Positions 46,966-56,246 of a stretch of DNA of 64,000 nt are shown here, one piece after another. The DNA is taken from assembly GCA_017623675.1 (NCBI GenBank), contig JAGAOO010000017.1, positions 45,136 to 109,135 on the forward strand, given 5' to 3'. Origin of the DNA: Lachnospiraceae bacterium. Its GTDB lineage: Bacteria; Bacillota; Clostridia; Lachnospirales; Lachnospiraceae. Made by a program: the position numbers and the translations under genes. Position 1 is the first letter of the stretch. Each line of letters opens with the position of its first letter. The notes beneath the pieces were generated by a model. It saw nothing but the letters and a program-made list of their open reading frames with translations. It had not been told where the DNA came from and did not search any database.

Positions 46966-48381
46966 TTATTCCGCTTCATCCTCATATAAAACCAAAGTAC
47001 AAATTGCAGGACCATTTTTCGGCACCGGTGATATCAGACACAGATAGTCATTATCTTCAATCCCTGTCTCGTCCTCTATATAACCAAACATTCCATTACT
47101 TATATGCTGAACTTCCCATTCATCATTTTGCCAAACATAATAGGATGATATGGTTTTGTCTTCCAAATTACAAATATCCTTATCAATAATCCAAACCAAA
47201 TTTCCATCCGTTATTTCCTGAGGTGTCTGATAATATAGTATCATCTCCACTGAAGCGTTGGAAGGCAACTGTTCATTCAATTCCTGTTCAATAGCCATTC
47301 CCTCTGGTATGGTTGTCATAAATGATTCATCAGGATTTGATAACTGAAAGTCACCAGAGGTTTGATTGATATAAATGCCATCTTCTAATTGATATGCACC
47401 TCGCCTATATGCATGAACTTGTTCCTCTGCTTCCTTCCGTCGTTCTTCCAATTGGTTCAAAACATCCATATTCACCTCTTCTTTATTTTCCAGATAGGCA
47501 TTAATTAATTCCTGTCTTTCCTCCTCTTCTTTCTTATTCAATGAACTAAAACCATTTCCGTGACCACCTATATAAGCAATCGTACGAAGGCTCATAAAAA
47601 TAAGAATTATAATAACAAAAAGCCAGCCCTTACCAACGTTTTTCCAAAATTTCTTTGGGGACATTTTCCAGAATTTATCATTCATAGCATCCTTTCTTAA
47701 AATGTCAAGGACTGCATTACATTCTCTATTCAGCTGCCGATTATCAGTTTTCCAATTAATCTGTTCCACTGTTTTCTGAATTAATTCCCGTGATTTTTTG
47801 TTGAGTTTTTTCCCACGAATTGCATATCTTAATAATTGAATGGTTTCCGGTGTATGACAAAACTCCTGAAATTCCGGTGAATCAAAAAGTTCATACCATT
47901 CTTGATATTTAATTCTCTTTTTATCCTGCAATCGGTACATTCTGGTTTTGAGAATTCCAATTTTTTCTTTTTCCCATTGTTTTGCCTGCTGTTTTCCCTG
48001 TGCAAAAAGCTCTTCATACTGTTTCTGAACTCGTAAGTATTCTTCCTCTTCCCGTTGCTTTTCCTCTTCTTTCCTTTGCTTTTCTTCCTCTTCCCGTCGT
48101 CTTTCTTCCTCAAGATGTTGCTGTTCTTCCTGATATTTCTGCTCTGCCTCTTGTTTTACAATTTCTTCCTTCAGACTAGATACCTGCAATTCCTGATTTA
48201 CCTTGTTATTAGCTTTTGCATATTGTAAAGCAACTTCATAGGCTTCATGCAGACGTTTCCATTCATCCGGAAATTCTTCCGGATGATATTGCTTAACTAA
48301 TGCAGCATATGCTTTTTTTATTTTCTTTTTATCCGAAGTAATAGAAAGCCCTAATATCTGAAACGCTTGGTCGCGGTACAT
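46966..48381 (-). CDS. J-like membrane protein, probable HscC co-chaperone
   Basis: A 471-residue protein. The N-terminal J-like domain (YRDQAFQILGLSITSDKKK) carries HPE at residues 33-35 in place of the canonical HPD, as in the DjlB/DjlC partners of HscC. A Glu/Lys/Arg-rich coiled coil covers about 74-142. One membrane helix (about 252-270) separates the cytoplasmic part from an external C-terminal domain of about 200 residues with no recognised fold. ATG at 48381 is preceded by GGAGG. The J-like name is by motif; co-chaperone activity is inferred. Confidence 0.8.
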   Translation of the reverse strand: MYRDQAFQILGLSITSDKKKIKKAYAALVKQYHPEEFPDEWKRLHEAYEVALQYAKANNKVNQELQVSSLKEEIVKQEAEQKYQEEQQHLEEERRREEEEKQRKEEEKQREEEEYLRVQKQYEELFAQGKQQAKQWEKEKIGILKTRMYRLQDKKRIKYQEWYELFDSPEFQEFCHTPETIQLLRYAIRGKKLNKKSRELIQKTVEQINWKTDNRQLNRECNAVLDILRKDAMNDKFWKMSPKKFWKNVGKGWLFVIIILIFMSLRTIAYIGGHGNGFSSLNKKEEEERQELINAYLENKEEVNMDVLNQLEERRKEAEEQVHAYRRGAYQLEDGIYINQTSGDFQLSNPDESFMTTIPEGMAIEQELNEQLPSNASVEMILYYQTPQEITDGNLVWIIDKDICNLEDKTISSYYVWQNDEWEVQHISNGMFGYIEDETGIEDNDYLCLISPVPKNGPAICTLVLYEDEAE

Positions 48382-48419
48382 AACATGATTTCCTCCCAAT
48401 TATCCTTATAATAACAGCA

Positions 48420-49862
48420 CTAAAATCCCCATTTTGCCAGCCAATTCCGTATTGTTCGAATTACATTTACAAAAAATTGCCGAATTGTATTCTTATCCAG
48501 ATTCTCTTCCAATTCCTCCACTGCGCTGGATGCTTCTTCCATCGCACTGGACGCTTCTTCTACTGCACTGGATGCTTCTTCTATTACACTACTGATTTCT
48601 TCACTGTTTTTATCCCATTGTTCAGAAGCTGATGAACTAATTTCCTGCATTTCATTTTGGGAATCTTCAATAAAGTCATCGATGTCTCCCCAAATTGCCG
48701 GTTCCTCTGTTTCATTGGAGCTTTCAGTATCAGAAACCTCTGTTGCTGTCATCTCTGTCGTGGTCTCGGTTGCTGTCACTTCTTCCGTTCCTGTTGTTTC
48801 CTCAGTTCCTGTTGTTTCCTCAGTTTCTGTTATTTCTTCTGTATTTGTTATTTCTTCCGTCTCTGCTATTTCTTCCGTCTCTGTATTATCAGTGATTCCA
48901 AGATATTCATTTCCAATAGAAGGATATGCCATACTGGTTTCTTTTACCGGATAAATCGTACTATATTGTACTGAGTCATGGGCGCAGATTTCTACTACAT
49001 CTCCGTCATAATAATTCTTATCAAATAAATACAAATACCGTATAGTATTCGCAATGGTGTCCCTTTCCTCGCCATTGCACACATAAGTATCTACATACAG
49101 ATATACATCATAAGCATAATCTGTATCATATTGTACTTCTATTCCATTAAAATCAATGCCTGCATCATCATAAGACAACACATCATATGTGCCGGAATAA
49201 AAATTATCCGTAAAGTCACCTTCCCGCTGTACATCAATAAAGGTTCCGTCACTGTAAAGATACAAAACACTCCCGTCTGTAGTGCGTCTCCATGCCGTAT
49301 TCGTCAGACGATCCTGATTCTTATTAATCACGTTAAAAATACCACCGAAAAACAGGAAAACAACCAAATATGCCAACAGGGTAATTGTACCCATAATGAT
49401 ACCGGAACGTCCCATTTTTTTACCATTATTTTTTGCAGACGCTACAATTCCAAGTACAATGGAAACTGCACCTAACACAATTCCAAAAAATGGAATACAA
49501 AACAGAAGAATAGAAAGAATACCAAGGATCATTGCAGTGACACCCAGTCCATATTCTTTTTTTTCCGAACCGGAAGACTGTCCGTTTTCTCTTCCCGGAA
49601 TACCGGTTGAATTCATCTGATGGCTCTTGGAATCATTTGCAGTATTGGATACTTCCGTAAGAACCTCCTGCATCGTTGGCTCATTCTCTAAGGGAATACG
49701 ATCCAGTTCATCTTCATCTTCAAAATCTTCCTGACCTAAAACTTCCTCTTCTTCAGTAATTACTGTGGATTCTACTTCTTTTGCATCATAAGCTTCATTG
49801 AATACTACTTCCGCTTCTAAATTCTCCTCTGATTGAATATTTTTATCTTTATTTTCATTCAT
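48420..49862 (-). CDS. DUF4190-type membrane protein with acidic repeats
   Basis: A 480-residue protein, first gene of the hscC operon. A very acidic N-terminus precedes a DUF4190-like pair of membrane segments (YGLGVTAMILGILSILL and IIMGTITLLAYLVVF, about residues 104-172). An external beta-rich domain (about 185-330) follows. Next come a Glu/Thr repeat tract (TEEITETEETTGTEE) and a seven-residue EEASSAV repeat with heptad character. The end is basic and aromatic (IRTIRNWLAKWGF), possibly amphipathic. Function unknown; it may be a client or anchor of the HscC pair. Confidence 0.75.
   Translation of the reverse strand: MNENKDKNIQSEENLEAEVVFNEAYDAKEVESTVITEEEEVLGQEDFEDEDELDRIPLENEPTMQEVLTEVSNTANDSKSHQMNSTGIPGRENGQSSGSEKKEYGLGVTAMILGILSILLFCIPFFGIVLGAVSIVLGIVASAKNNGKKMGRSGIIMGTITLLAYLVVFLFFGGIFNVINKNQDRLTNTAWRRTTDGSVLYLYSDGTFIDVQREGDFTDNFYSGTYDVLSYDDAGIDFNGIEVQYDTDYAYDVYLYVDTYVCNGEERDTIANTIRYLYLFDKNYYDGDVVEICAHDSVQYSTIYPVKETSMAYPSIGNEYLGITDNTETEEIAETEEITNTEEITETEETTGTEETTGTEEVTATETTTEMTATEVSDTESSNETEEPAIWGDIDDFIEDSQNEMQEISSSASEQWDKNSEEISSVIEEASSAVEEASSAMEEASSAVEELEENLDKNTIRQFFVNVIRTIRNWLAKWGF
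48523..48585. repeat. Three tandem 21-bp repeats in the DUF4190 gene
   Basis: Units at 48523-48543, 48544-48564 and 48565-48585 encode successive EEASSA(V/M) heptads. They differ at a few third positions, so the array is not newly expanded. Confidence 0.8.
48784..48891. repeat. Six degenerate 18-bp repeats in the DUF4190 gene
   Basis: Six consecutive 18-bp units encode TEE(I/T)xx repeats. The first two units are nearly identical; later ones have drifted. Confidence 0.75.
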
Positions 49863-49908
49863 GATTGTTCCTCCTTATCACTTGGCATGAGGCGTCACCG
49901 CCTGTTAC

Positions 49909-50499
49909 TTATAACACCAATTCCTTACCATCCAGTACAGCTCGAATCAAATCTTCTCCTATATAATCCAACTTCAAAGAAAAGAATGGTACTTCCCTAT
50001 CTAACAGTTGAAAGAAAAGTTTATCTCCTTCCCAGATTGGCAGATTGTATATCTCTGACTTTGGAATCCACTCCAAATTGCCTTCCTCGCATTCCGTCAT
50101 TTCACCTTCAAAACCATCTGCAGTATACAAACACATATATTCCATATCTGCCTGAACCGCTCCATTCTTAACCAGTTTTCCGTTTTTCTCCCACTGTAAA
50201 GTCATCTGGTTTTGGGATTCTCTTTCTCTCAAATCGGAACATGCTGCATGTTCCGGTGCCTGAAATGTAAAGCTTATAATTCCTCGAAATCTCCAATTTG
50301 TCAATGTAAGCCCTGTTTCTTCTTTCACTTCCCGAAGCAGGCACTCCTCAGGACTTTCTCCGGCTTCAAAATGACCTCCGATTCCAATCCACTTATCTTT
50401 ATTCACATCCTGTTCTTTTTTCACCCGATGCAGCATCAGATAACAATCGTCTTTTTCAATATAGCAAAGGGTGGTAAGATTATTGATATGTTCACTCAT
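49909..50499 (-). CDS. NUDIX hydrolase (8-oxo-dGTP diphosphatase-like)
   Basis: A 196-residue NUDIX protein. The box GHFEAGESPEEC LLREVKEE (residues 42 onward) has all the metal-binding glutamates. The N-terminal NLTTLCYIEKDDCYLMLHR resembles MutT/YtkD-type enzymes. The C-terminal extension (about 130-196) is longer than in minimal MutT. The substrate cannot be decided from sequence. It lies upstream of the DUF4190-hscC operon and may be cotranscribed, with a 46-base gap. Confidence 0.88.
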   Translation of the reverse strand: MSEHINNLTTLCYIEKDDCYLMLHRVKKEQDVNKDKWIGIGGHFEAGESPEECLLREVKEETGLTLTNWRFRGIISFTFQAPEHAACSDLRERESQNQMTLQWEKNGKLVKNGAVQADMEYMCLYTADGFEGEMTECEEGNLEWIPKSEIYNLPIWEGDKLFFQLLDREVPFFSLKLDYIGEDLIRAVLDGKELVL

Positions 50500-50576
50500 T
50501 TTTTCTCCATTACATGCAATTCTATAATACTACTTTCATCATAGAAACCATATTCATTTTATTATGTTCATAAGGT

Positions 50577-50605
50577 ATTATAGGATATTTTTGAAAGTTT
50601 TTCTA
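50577..50605 (-). promoter_or_regulatory. Sigma-A-type promoter for the NUDIX gene
   Basis: On the minus strand, TAGAAA (50600-50605) and TATAAT (50577-50582) are separated by 17 bases, about 75 bases upstream of the NUDIX ATG. This could also transcribe the downstream hscC operon. Confidence 0.6.
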
Positions 50606-50898
50606 CTAATAGTTCACGAATAATTTCATGATTTGTTTTTCATTTACACAACCACAGTCATAACATTTCCAACCACCGGATTTCAGAATCTCCTTATCAC
50701 GTTTTTCCTTATCTTCTGAATTACTAAAACCATTCGTATCTTTGTCATGTTGTTTATAACTATAATCTTTTTGACACCAGGCAACAATTAAGGCAATAAA
50801 ACCAAAGAAAAAACCCCACCAAAACCAATTATTAATATTGCCTTTTCTGTGAACAATATAATTACATAACAAACTAAAATCTTAAACAGTCCATCCAT
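50606..50898 (-). pseudogene. Small membrane/zinc-ribbon protein gene with frameshift
   Basis: The ATG at 50898, with AGAAGGA upstream, opens MDGLFKILVCYVI. The frame then shifts at an ATAT stretch near 50858. The continuing protein reads VHRKGNINNWFWWGFFFGF, then IALIVAWCQKDYS, followed by a Cys pair (WKCYDCG). Family members usually have a second CxC pair after this; here the protein ends early in KLFVNY. The second frame alone has no ribosome site. The gene therefore looks frameshifted and 3'-eroded; sequencing error cannot be excluded for the first break. Confidence 0.6.
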
Positions 50899-51001
50899 TG
50901 CCAAATTTCCTTCTTTCTGCTATTCTATTTCTAGTTTTACAGTCAATATTGATGAAACAATGAATAATAGTAATGGTGCGAAAGAAAACGAGGATACATG
51001 T

Positions 51002-52558
51002 ATGAGTAAACTAATCATCATTGGTGGCGGCATTGCCGGTTTAAGTGCCGGAATTTATGCCAGAAAAGCCGGATTTGAAACCATTATATATGAAAAGAAT
51101 CGTGTTGCCGGCGGTAATTGTTCCGGCTGGTATCGAAATGGCTATTGCATTGACAACTGTATTCACTGGATGACCGGTACCCGTGAAGGAACACCGCAAA
51201 ACCAGATTTGGAAAGAGGTTGGTGCCCTTGGTGACCATGTAGGAATCATCCAAAGGGAATCCTTCTACCGTTCCGAGTGGGAGGGTCAGCAAGTCACACT
51301 TTGGCGTGATTTAGACCGCACATTGGAAGAAATGTTAAGCCTTTCCCCGGAGGATGAGTTAGAAATCCGCTGCTTTATTGACTACGTACGCCTGGCAGTT
51401 ACCCTTCTTACTCCCGGCAAAACCCCTAAAGAACTGCTCCAGTGCATCAATGAAACCAATTTTTCTTTAAATCATATGGAAATTGCGAAAAACTTTATTC
51501 GGTATATGGGATTGAATTTACAAAAACTTTCAGAAAAGTTTCAACATCCGCTCTTGAAACATATGATTTTAGACTTTATGGCGAAGGAATACGAAGCATA
51601 CTGGCTGGTGTTAGCCTATGCATTTTTCACCTCCGGCAATGGCGACTTACCGGAAGGCGGCTCCATGGGTGTCGTTAAAAATATGCAGAAAACTTATGAA
51701 GACCTTGGAGGTATCATATGCTTTCAAACTGCAGTAGAACAAGTCATCATTAATAAAGAGCCTATTCATTTTGAACAACTGGATAAAACAGCTCTGAACC
51801 CCAAAAAAGCAAAAAAGATTGTCTTCAGAAAAGCAGATGGTGTTCTGTTAGCAAATGGCAGGCTTGAATCCGCTGATTATATCATCTGCGCTTGTGATAT
51901 TAATTACACATTTAATAAGCTGTTAAAAAAGAAATACACGCCAAAATCCTTAAAAGAAATCTATGACGACAAACGCAACTGTCCGGTATATAGTTCTTTT
52001 CAGGTAGCCTTTGCAGTGGATGGACTTTTGGATGAGATTGATGATACTCTCTCTATCTCCTGTTCTCCTTTTGAAATTGCACACAACTGTTACGACCGGA
52101 TTACTATTAAAAATTATCGAATTTATGGTGATTATATCGCTCCAAAAGGTAAGACCGTTATTCAGTGCAGTCTGGTGCAATACGAAAAAGATTTTAAGTA
52201 TTGGAAAAAACTATATCAGAAAAAACTGCTTTACAACAATACCAAAAGGAATCTTGCTGAACTAATTAAGCATAGAATTGAAGCTCGTTTCCCGGAATAC
52301 GAAGGCAAGCTACAAGTATTAGATATTTGGACCCCTGCCAGCTATGCCTATCGCTTAAATGATTATAAAGGAGCATATATGCGTTTCATTACAACCGCCG
52401 TCAATCGAAACGCTTTTCTCTCAACAGAAATTCGGGGCTTAAGCAATGTTTATCTTGCCAGCCATTGGCTGCGTTATCCGGGAGGCATACCAACAGCCGC
52501 ATATATGGGAAAATTAGCAGTCAATCAAATTGAAGAACTGGAAGGATTTGCTCCCTGA
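51002..52558 (+). CDS. CrtI/phytoene desaturase-like FAD-dependent oxidoreductase
   Basis: A 518-residue NAD(P)/FAD oxidoreductase. The dinucleotide motif GGGIAGLSAG (residues 8-17) is followed by YEKNRVAGGNCSGW, and the C-terminal FAD end includes SHWLRYPGGIPTAAYMGK. The family includes carotenoid desaturases and isomerases and many uncharacterised anaerobe enzymes. No carotenoid genes are nearby, so the substrate is unknown. ATG at 51002 has GAGGA upstream; an ATG at 50960 lacks a ribosome site. A terminator follows. Confidence 0.85.
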   Translation: MSKLIIIGGGIAGLSAGIYARKAGFETIIYEKNRVAGGNCSGWYRNGYCIDNCIHWMTGTREGTPQNQIWKEVGALGDHVGIIQRESFYRSEWEGQQVTLWRDLDRTLEEMLSLSPEDELEIRCFIDYVRLAVTLLTPGKTPKELLQCINETNFSLNHMEIAKNFIRYMGLNLQKLSEKFQHPLLKHMILDFMAKEYEAYWLVLAYAFFTSGNGDLPEGGSMGVVKNMQKTYEDLGGIICFQTAVEQVIINKEPIHFEQLDKTALNPKKAKKIVFRKADGVLLANGRLESADYIICACDINYTFNKLLKKKYTPKSLKEIYDDKRNCPVYSSFQVAFAVDGLLDEIDDTLSISCSPFEIAHNCYDRITIKNYRIYGDYIAPKGKTVIQCSLVQYEKDFKYWKKLYQKKLLYNNTKRNLAELIKHRIEARFPEYEGKLQVLDIWTPASYAYRLNDYKGAYMRFITTAVNRNAFLSTEIRGLSNVYLASHWLRYPGGIPTAAYMGKLAVNQIEELEGFAP

Positions 52559-52591
52559 TTTGTAGTGCAAACAAACCAATTCTCAATATTT

Positions 52592-52619
52592 CGGGCTCTC
52601 TCAAGAGCCCGTTATTTTT
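52592..52619 (+). terminator. Terminator after the FAD oxidoreductase
   Basis: A 7-bp GC-rich stem (CGGGCTC / GAGCCCG) with a six-base loop is followed by TTATTTTT on the plus strand. It reaches into the stop codon of the convergent trmD. Confidence 0.85.
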
Positions 52620-53295
52620 CCTGTAGCAAATCCGGTCTTCGTTCCATGGTTCGCTTCACAGACTGTTCATGTCTCCATTTTTCAATATTTGCATGATGTC
52701 CGGAAAGCAGAATATCCGGCACCCGTCTTCCCATGAATTCCTCCGGGCGGGTATATTGAGGATACTCTAACAGATTCTCATGAAAGGATTCAAATTCCGC
52801 TGAATCATTATTATTCAGTACCCCAGGCACTAAACGGGAAATGCAGTCAATCATAACCATTGCCGGCAATTCGCCACCGGTCAGCACATAATCGCCAATG
52901 GATACATGGTCTGTAACAATCATGTCCAAAACCCGTTCATCTACTCCCTCATAGTGACCGCAAAGAATAATCAAATCCTCTTCTTTCGCAAAATCTTCCG
53001 CCATGCTCTGATTGAAGACAGAGCCTTGAGGTGTCATATATACCACTCTTGGTTGTTTTCCAATTCTGTTGGTAATGGATTCCCATGTCCGATAAATCGG
53101 TTCTGCCTGCATCACCATACCAGCACCCCCGCCATAAGGATAATCATCTACCTGTCCATGTTTTTCCAAGGTATAATCCCGTATATTTACTGCTTCTATC
53201 TGAATCAGTTTTTTTTGCATTGCCCGACCTGTAATACTGGTACCTAACCCCTGCATAATCATTTCGGGAAATAATGTCATCACATGAAAATTCAT
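52612..53295 (-). CDS. trmD: tRNA (guanine37-N1)-methyltransferase TrmD
   Basis: Methylates G37 of tRNAs reading CNN codons to prevent frameshifting. The SAM trefoil-knot motifs are present ([42 protein letters not shown]). ATG at 53295 lies two bases after the rimM stop with GGAGG inside the rimM end, giving 227 residues. rplS, the usual next gene, is absent here. Confidence 0.97.
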   Translation of the reverse strand: MNFHVMTLFPEMIMQGLGTSITGRAMQKKLIQIEAVNIRDYTLEKHGQVDDYPYGGGAGMVMQAEPIYRTWESITNRIGKQPRVVYMTPQGSVFNQSMAEDFAKEEDLIILCGHYEGVDERVLDMIVTDHVSIGDYVLTGGELPAMVMIDCISRLVPGVLNNNDSAEFESFHENLLEYPQYTRPEEFMGRRVPDILLSGHHANIEKWRHEQSVKRTMERRPDLLQEK

Positions 53296-53297
53296 CC

Positions 53298-53810
53298 TCA
53301 ATCCTCCAACATGCCTTTCATTAATCGCACTACGACCTTCGGTTCTTCTACATTTACATCGATAATGCATTGTGGAATTGCAGGGATTAACAATTCCTTT
53401 CCCGTCTCCATTCTTACCACATATACATCATTTGCACCTGTTTCCATAACTTCCGTTAAGATTCCCAAATAATTACCATCTTCTTCATATACCTTTGCGT
53501 CTATGATATCTGCAATGTAGAATTCTCCTTCTTCTAACGGAACTGCATTTTCTCTGGTCACCCACAACGTTGCATTCTTATATTTTTCGATATCATTAAT
53601 ATTGTCATATCCCTTAAATTTCAAAATTGCCTGATTCTTAAAGAATTTACATCCTTCTACTTCCATTGGAAGCTTTTGCTTTCCGGTATCCATGATACAA
53701 TCCTTTAAGTATGTGAAGCGCTGTAAATCATCTGTAGTTGGAAATACCTTTACTTCTCCTTTTATCCCATGTGTACTTGTGATTACACCCACCTTTAATA
53801 ACTCTTCCAT
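53298..53810 (-). CDS. rimM: 16S rRNA processing protein RimM
   Basis: 30S maturation factor of 170 residues. The N-terminal RimM domain ([20 protein letters not shown]) and the C-terminal PRC-barrel ([30 protein letters not shown]) are both recognisable. Its end contains the trmD ribosome site. Confidence 0.96.
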   Translation of the reverse strand: MEELLKVGVITSTHGIKGEVKVFPTTDDLQRFTYLKDCIMDTGKQKLPMEVEGCKFFKNQAILKFKGYDNINDIEKYKNATLWVTRENAVPLEEGEFYIADIIDAKVYEEDGNYLGILTEVMETGANDVYVVRMETGKELLIPAIPQCIIDVNVEEPKVVVRLMKGMLED

Positions 53811-53896
53811 TTTTCTTCCTTTCTAAATTATTTCTATTTCAACATTTTCAATCAAAATGTTATAATTCATCAAAATATATTTCTTAAAAAGTGAAA

Positions 53897-53928
53897 GACC
53901 ACTAAGGGAGTCTCCTCCATCAGTGGCC
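53897..53928 (-). other. Stem-loop between ylqC and rimM
   Basis: A 14-bp stem with one mismatch and a four-base loop (GAGA on the minus strand) lies 11 bases beyond the ylqC stop. A TTTTT run begins eight bases after the stem. It may be a partial terminator that lowers rimM-trmD expression relative to rpsP, or an mRNA-processing site. Confidence 0.55.
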
Positions 53929-53939
53929 GTCTGTCATCG

Positions 53940-54167
53940 TTATCCGATTTTCACTTCAACCTTTTTGTCACCCTTTGATGCTGCCGCTTTTACGACCGTA
54001 CGGATGGACTTTGCAATGGAACCTTGCTTTCCAATCACCTTTCCCATGTCATCTGCTGCGACCTTTAATTCTACAGTAATAACATCTTCGGATTCGGTCT
54101 GAGTCACTACAACCTCATCTGGGTGATCAACTAGGGATTTTGCAATTAGTTCTACTAATTCAACCAT
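53940..54167 (-). CDS. khpA: KH domain RNA-binding protein (YlqC/KhpA)
   Basis: A 75-residue single-KH protein with the RNA-binding loop GKVIGKQGS (residues 42-50). KhpA-type proteins bind RNA with KhpB/Jag in Firmicutes. It sits directly after rpsP, its conserved location. Confidence 0.94.
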   Translation of the reverse strand: MVELVELIAKSLVDHPDEVVVTQTESEDVITVELKVAADDMGKVIGKQGSIAKSIRTVVKAAASKGDKKVEVKIG

Positions 54168-54181
54168 ATGGACAAACCTCC

Positions 54182-54427
54182 CTATTTCTCAATACCAGCA
54201 TGCTTCAAAAGCTTTGCAACAGTCTCAGTTGGCTGCGCACCATTTGCTAACCACTTCTTTGTAGCTTCTTCGTCAAACTTAATAACACTTGGTTCCTGGT
54301 TTGGATCGTAAGTACCGATTTCCTCGATAAATCTACCATCTCTTGGTGATCTTGCATCAGCAACAACAACTCTATAGAAAGGAGCCTTCTTGTGTCCCAT
54401 TCTCTTTAAACGAATCTTTACTGCCAT
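54182..54427 (-). CDS. rpsP: 30S ribosomal protein S16
   Basis: An 81-residue S16 protein ([21 protein letters not shown], split as [14 protein letters not shown] and [12 protein letters not shown]). Strong ribosome site TAAGGAGGTG. Lies between ffh and khpA. Confidence 0.98.
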   Translation of the reverse strand: MAVKIRLKRMGHKKAPFYRVVVADARSPRDGRFIEEIGTYDPNQEPSVIKFDEEATKKWLANGAQPTETVAKLLKHAGIEK

Positions 54428-54477
54428 TTTCCTGCACCTCCTTAGTTTTTATTCTATAATAAATGATTATAGGCTAA

Positions 54478-55812
54478 TTAAAATGGGAATCGCATCCCCC
54501 GGCGTTTTTTACCACCCATCATCCCGGAAAATTGTTTCATCATTTTCTTGGATTGTTCAAACTGTTTTACAAATCGATTGACCTCGGCAATATCCACACC
54601 GGCTCCTGCTGCAATTCTCCGTTTCCGGCTGACACTCATAATGTCCGGATTTGCCCGTTCCTCCGGTGTCATAGATAAAATGATTGCCTTAGGATGCTTG
54701 GCTGCATCTTCATCAATTTCAACATTCTTTAATTGGCTTCCCATACCCGGAAGCATAGAAAGCATGGACTGCATGCCACCCATTTTATCCATTTGTTCAA
54801 TACTGTCCAGAAAATCATTATAATCAAATCCATTCTTTTTGATTTTCTTGGTCATCTCTTTTGCCTTATCCTCGTCAATTGCTGCAGCAGCTTTCTCTAT
54901 CAGGGACTCAACGTCACCCATGCCAAGGATTCGGCTTGCCATACGGTCCGGATAAAACTGTTCCAAATCGGAAAGCTTTTCACCCATACCAATATATAGA
55001 ATCGGCTTTCCGGTAACAGCTCGAATGGAAAGTGCCGCACCACCTCTGGCATCGCCATCTAACTTTGTTAAGACAACGCCGTCAATACCGATTTTATCAT
55101 TAAAATTAGTTGCTACATTCACTGCATCCTGACCGGTCATTGCATCCACGGTCAACAGCGTATAGGTAACATTTATCTGGCTCTTGATTTCCTGTAATTC
55201 TTCCATCATGGCTTCATCCACATGAAGTCGTCCGGCAGTATCTAGGAATACCAGATTCAAATGATTCTTTGCAGCATGTTCTAACGCTGCTTTTGCTATA
55301 TTCACCGGCTTGTGGTTATCGCCCATGGTAAATACCGGAACGCCAACCTTCTCACCGTTGATTTCCAACTGCTTGATAGCTGCCGGACGATAGACATCCA
55401 ACGCTACCAGTAATGGCTTCTTTCCCTTATTCTTAAACTGTCCTGCCAATTTTGCTGCCGTAGTGGTTTTACCGGCACCCTGCAGACCACACATCATCAC
55501 CACCGTAATCTCATTGGAAGGAAGCATTTTTATTTCTGTGGTTTCCGAACCCATCAGGTTCACCATTTCTTCCTTTACAATCTTGATTACCATCTGTCCG
55601 GGATTCAAGCCGCTTAATACATCCTGTCCAACGGCCCGTTCACTAACTGTATTAATGAACTGTTTTACTACCTTAAAGTTAACATCTGCTTCTAATAAAG
55701 CCCGTTTTACTTCCTTCATAGCCTCTTGGACATCTTTTTCTGTTAAGGCTCCCTTGCTTCGCAGCTTCTTAAACACATTCTGCAATTTTTCAGATAAACT
55801 ATCAAATGCCAT
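54478..55812 (-). CDS. ffh: Signal recognition particle protein Ffh
   Basis: SRP GTPase that targets nascent membrane proteins. The N-domain is followed by the G-domain (GLQGAGKTT at 109-117, DTAGRLHVDE, TKLDGDARGG) and a methionine-rich M-domain (SKKMMKQFSGMMGGKKRRG). Length of 444 residues is typical. Only 30 bases separate it from ylxM; its ribosome site is weak, so coupling to ylxM is likely. Confidence 0.98.
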   Translation of the reverse strand: MAFDSLSEKLQNVFKKLRSKGALTEKDVQEAMKEVKRALLEADVNFKVVKQFINTVSERAVGQDVLSGLNPGQMVIKIVKEEMVNLMGSETTEIKMLPSNEITVVMMCGLQGAGKTTTAAKLAGQFKNKGKKPLLVALDVYRPAAIKQLEINGEKVGVPVFTMGDNHKPVNIAKAALEHAAKNHLNLVFLDTAGRLHVDEAMMEELQEIKSQINVTYTLLTVDAMTGQDAVNVATNFNDKIGIDGVVLTKLDGDARGGAALSIRAVTGKPILYIGMGEKLSDLEQFYPDRMASRILGMGDVESLIEKAAAAIDEDKAKEMTKKIKKNGFDYNDFLDSIEQMDKMGGMQSMLSMLPGMGSQLKNVEIDEDAAKHPKAIILSMTPEERANPDIMSVSRKRRIAAGAGVDIAEVNRFVKQFEQSKKMMKQFSGMMGGKKRRGMRFPF

Positions 55813-55842
55813 ATAACAATTCCAATCTTCAATATTCTTCTA

Positions 55843-56205
55843 TTAATACTCTTCTAAAATTGCATTGGATAACTGTTCCATTGCTTCTATCTTATCCACC
55901 AATGCCACATCGGCATTCGCTTCCTTTAATTCCTTTGCAATCGACTGAATCTGTGCTACCATTGCTTTCGTATTCTGGAATTTTTCAACTAATTTCAGTT
56001 TTGCTTCATATTCCTCCAGAATCTTATCACAACGTTTAATCAGATCATATACACCCTGTCGACTGATTCCCTCCATATCTCCTACTTCCGTATAAGACAT
56101 ATCATCAAACACGATTTCTTCGTAAATTCGTTTCTGGTGTTCAGTTAATAATTCGCCATAAAAATCATATAAAATAGACTGTCTGACGATTTTTTCCATC
56201 TTCAT
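55843..56205 (-). CDS. ylxM: SRP-associated putative DNA-binding protein YlxM
   Basis: A 120-residue YlxM family protein with a sigma-70 region 4-like helix-turn-helix (SYTEVGDMEGISRQGVYDLI). It is always found before ffh; YlxM of some streptococci modulates SRP. ATG at 56205 has AGGGGTG six bases upstream; an upstream GTG frame is less likely. Confidence 0.93.
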   Translation of the reverse strand: MKMEKIVRQSILYDFYGELLTEHQKRIYEEIVFDDMSYTEVGDMEGISRQGVYDLIKRCDKILEEYEAKLKLVEKFQNTKAMVAQIQSIAKELKEANADVALVDKIEAMEQLSNAILEEY

Positions 56206-56246
56206 GAAATACACCCCTGTAAAGGTTTTTTGCTTTACACGTTGCT

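Noticed and set aside
48523-48585. Short tandem array as a CRISPR-like repeat
   Set aside because: Units are contiguous without spacers and encode in-frame heptads of a real protein.
52559-52611. rplS (L19) expected after trmD
   Set aside because: Only the terminator of the convergent oxidoreductase lies here; there is no L19 reading frame, so rplS must be elsewhere.
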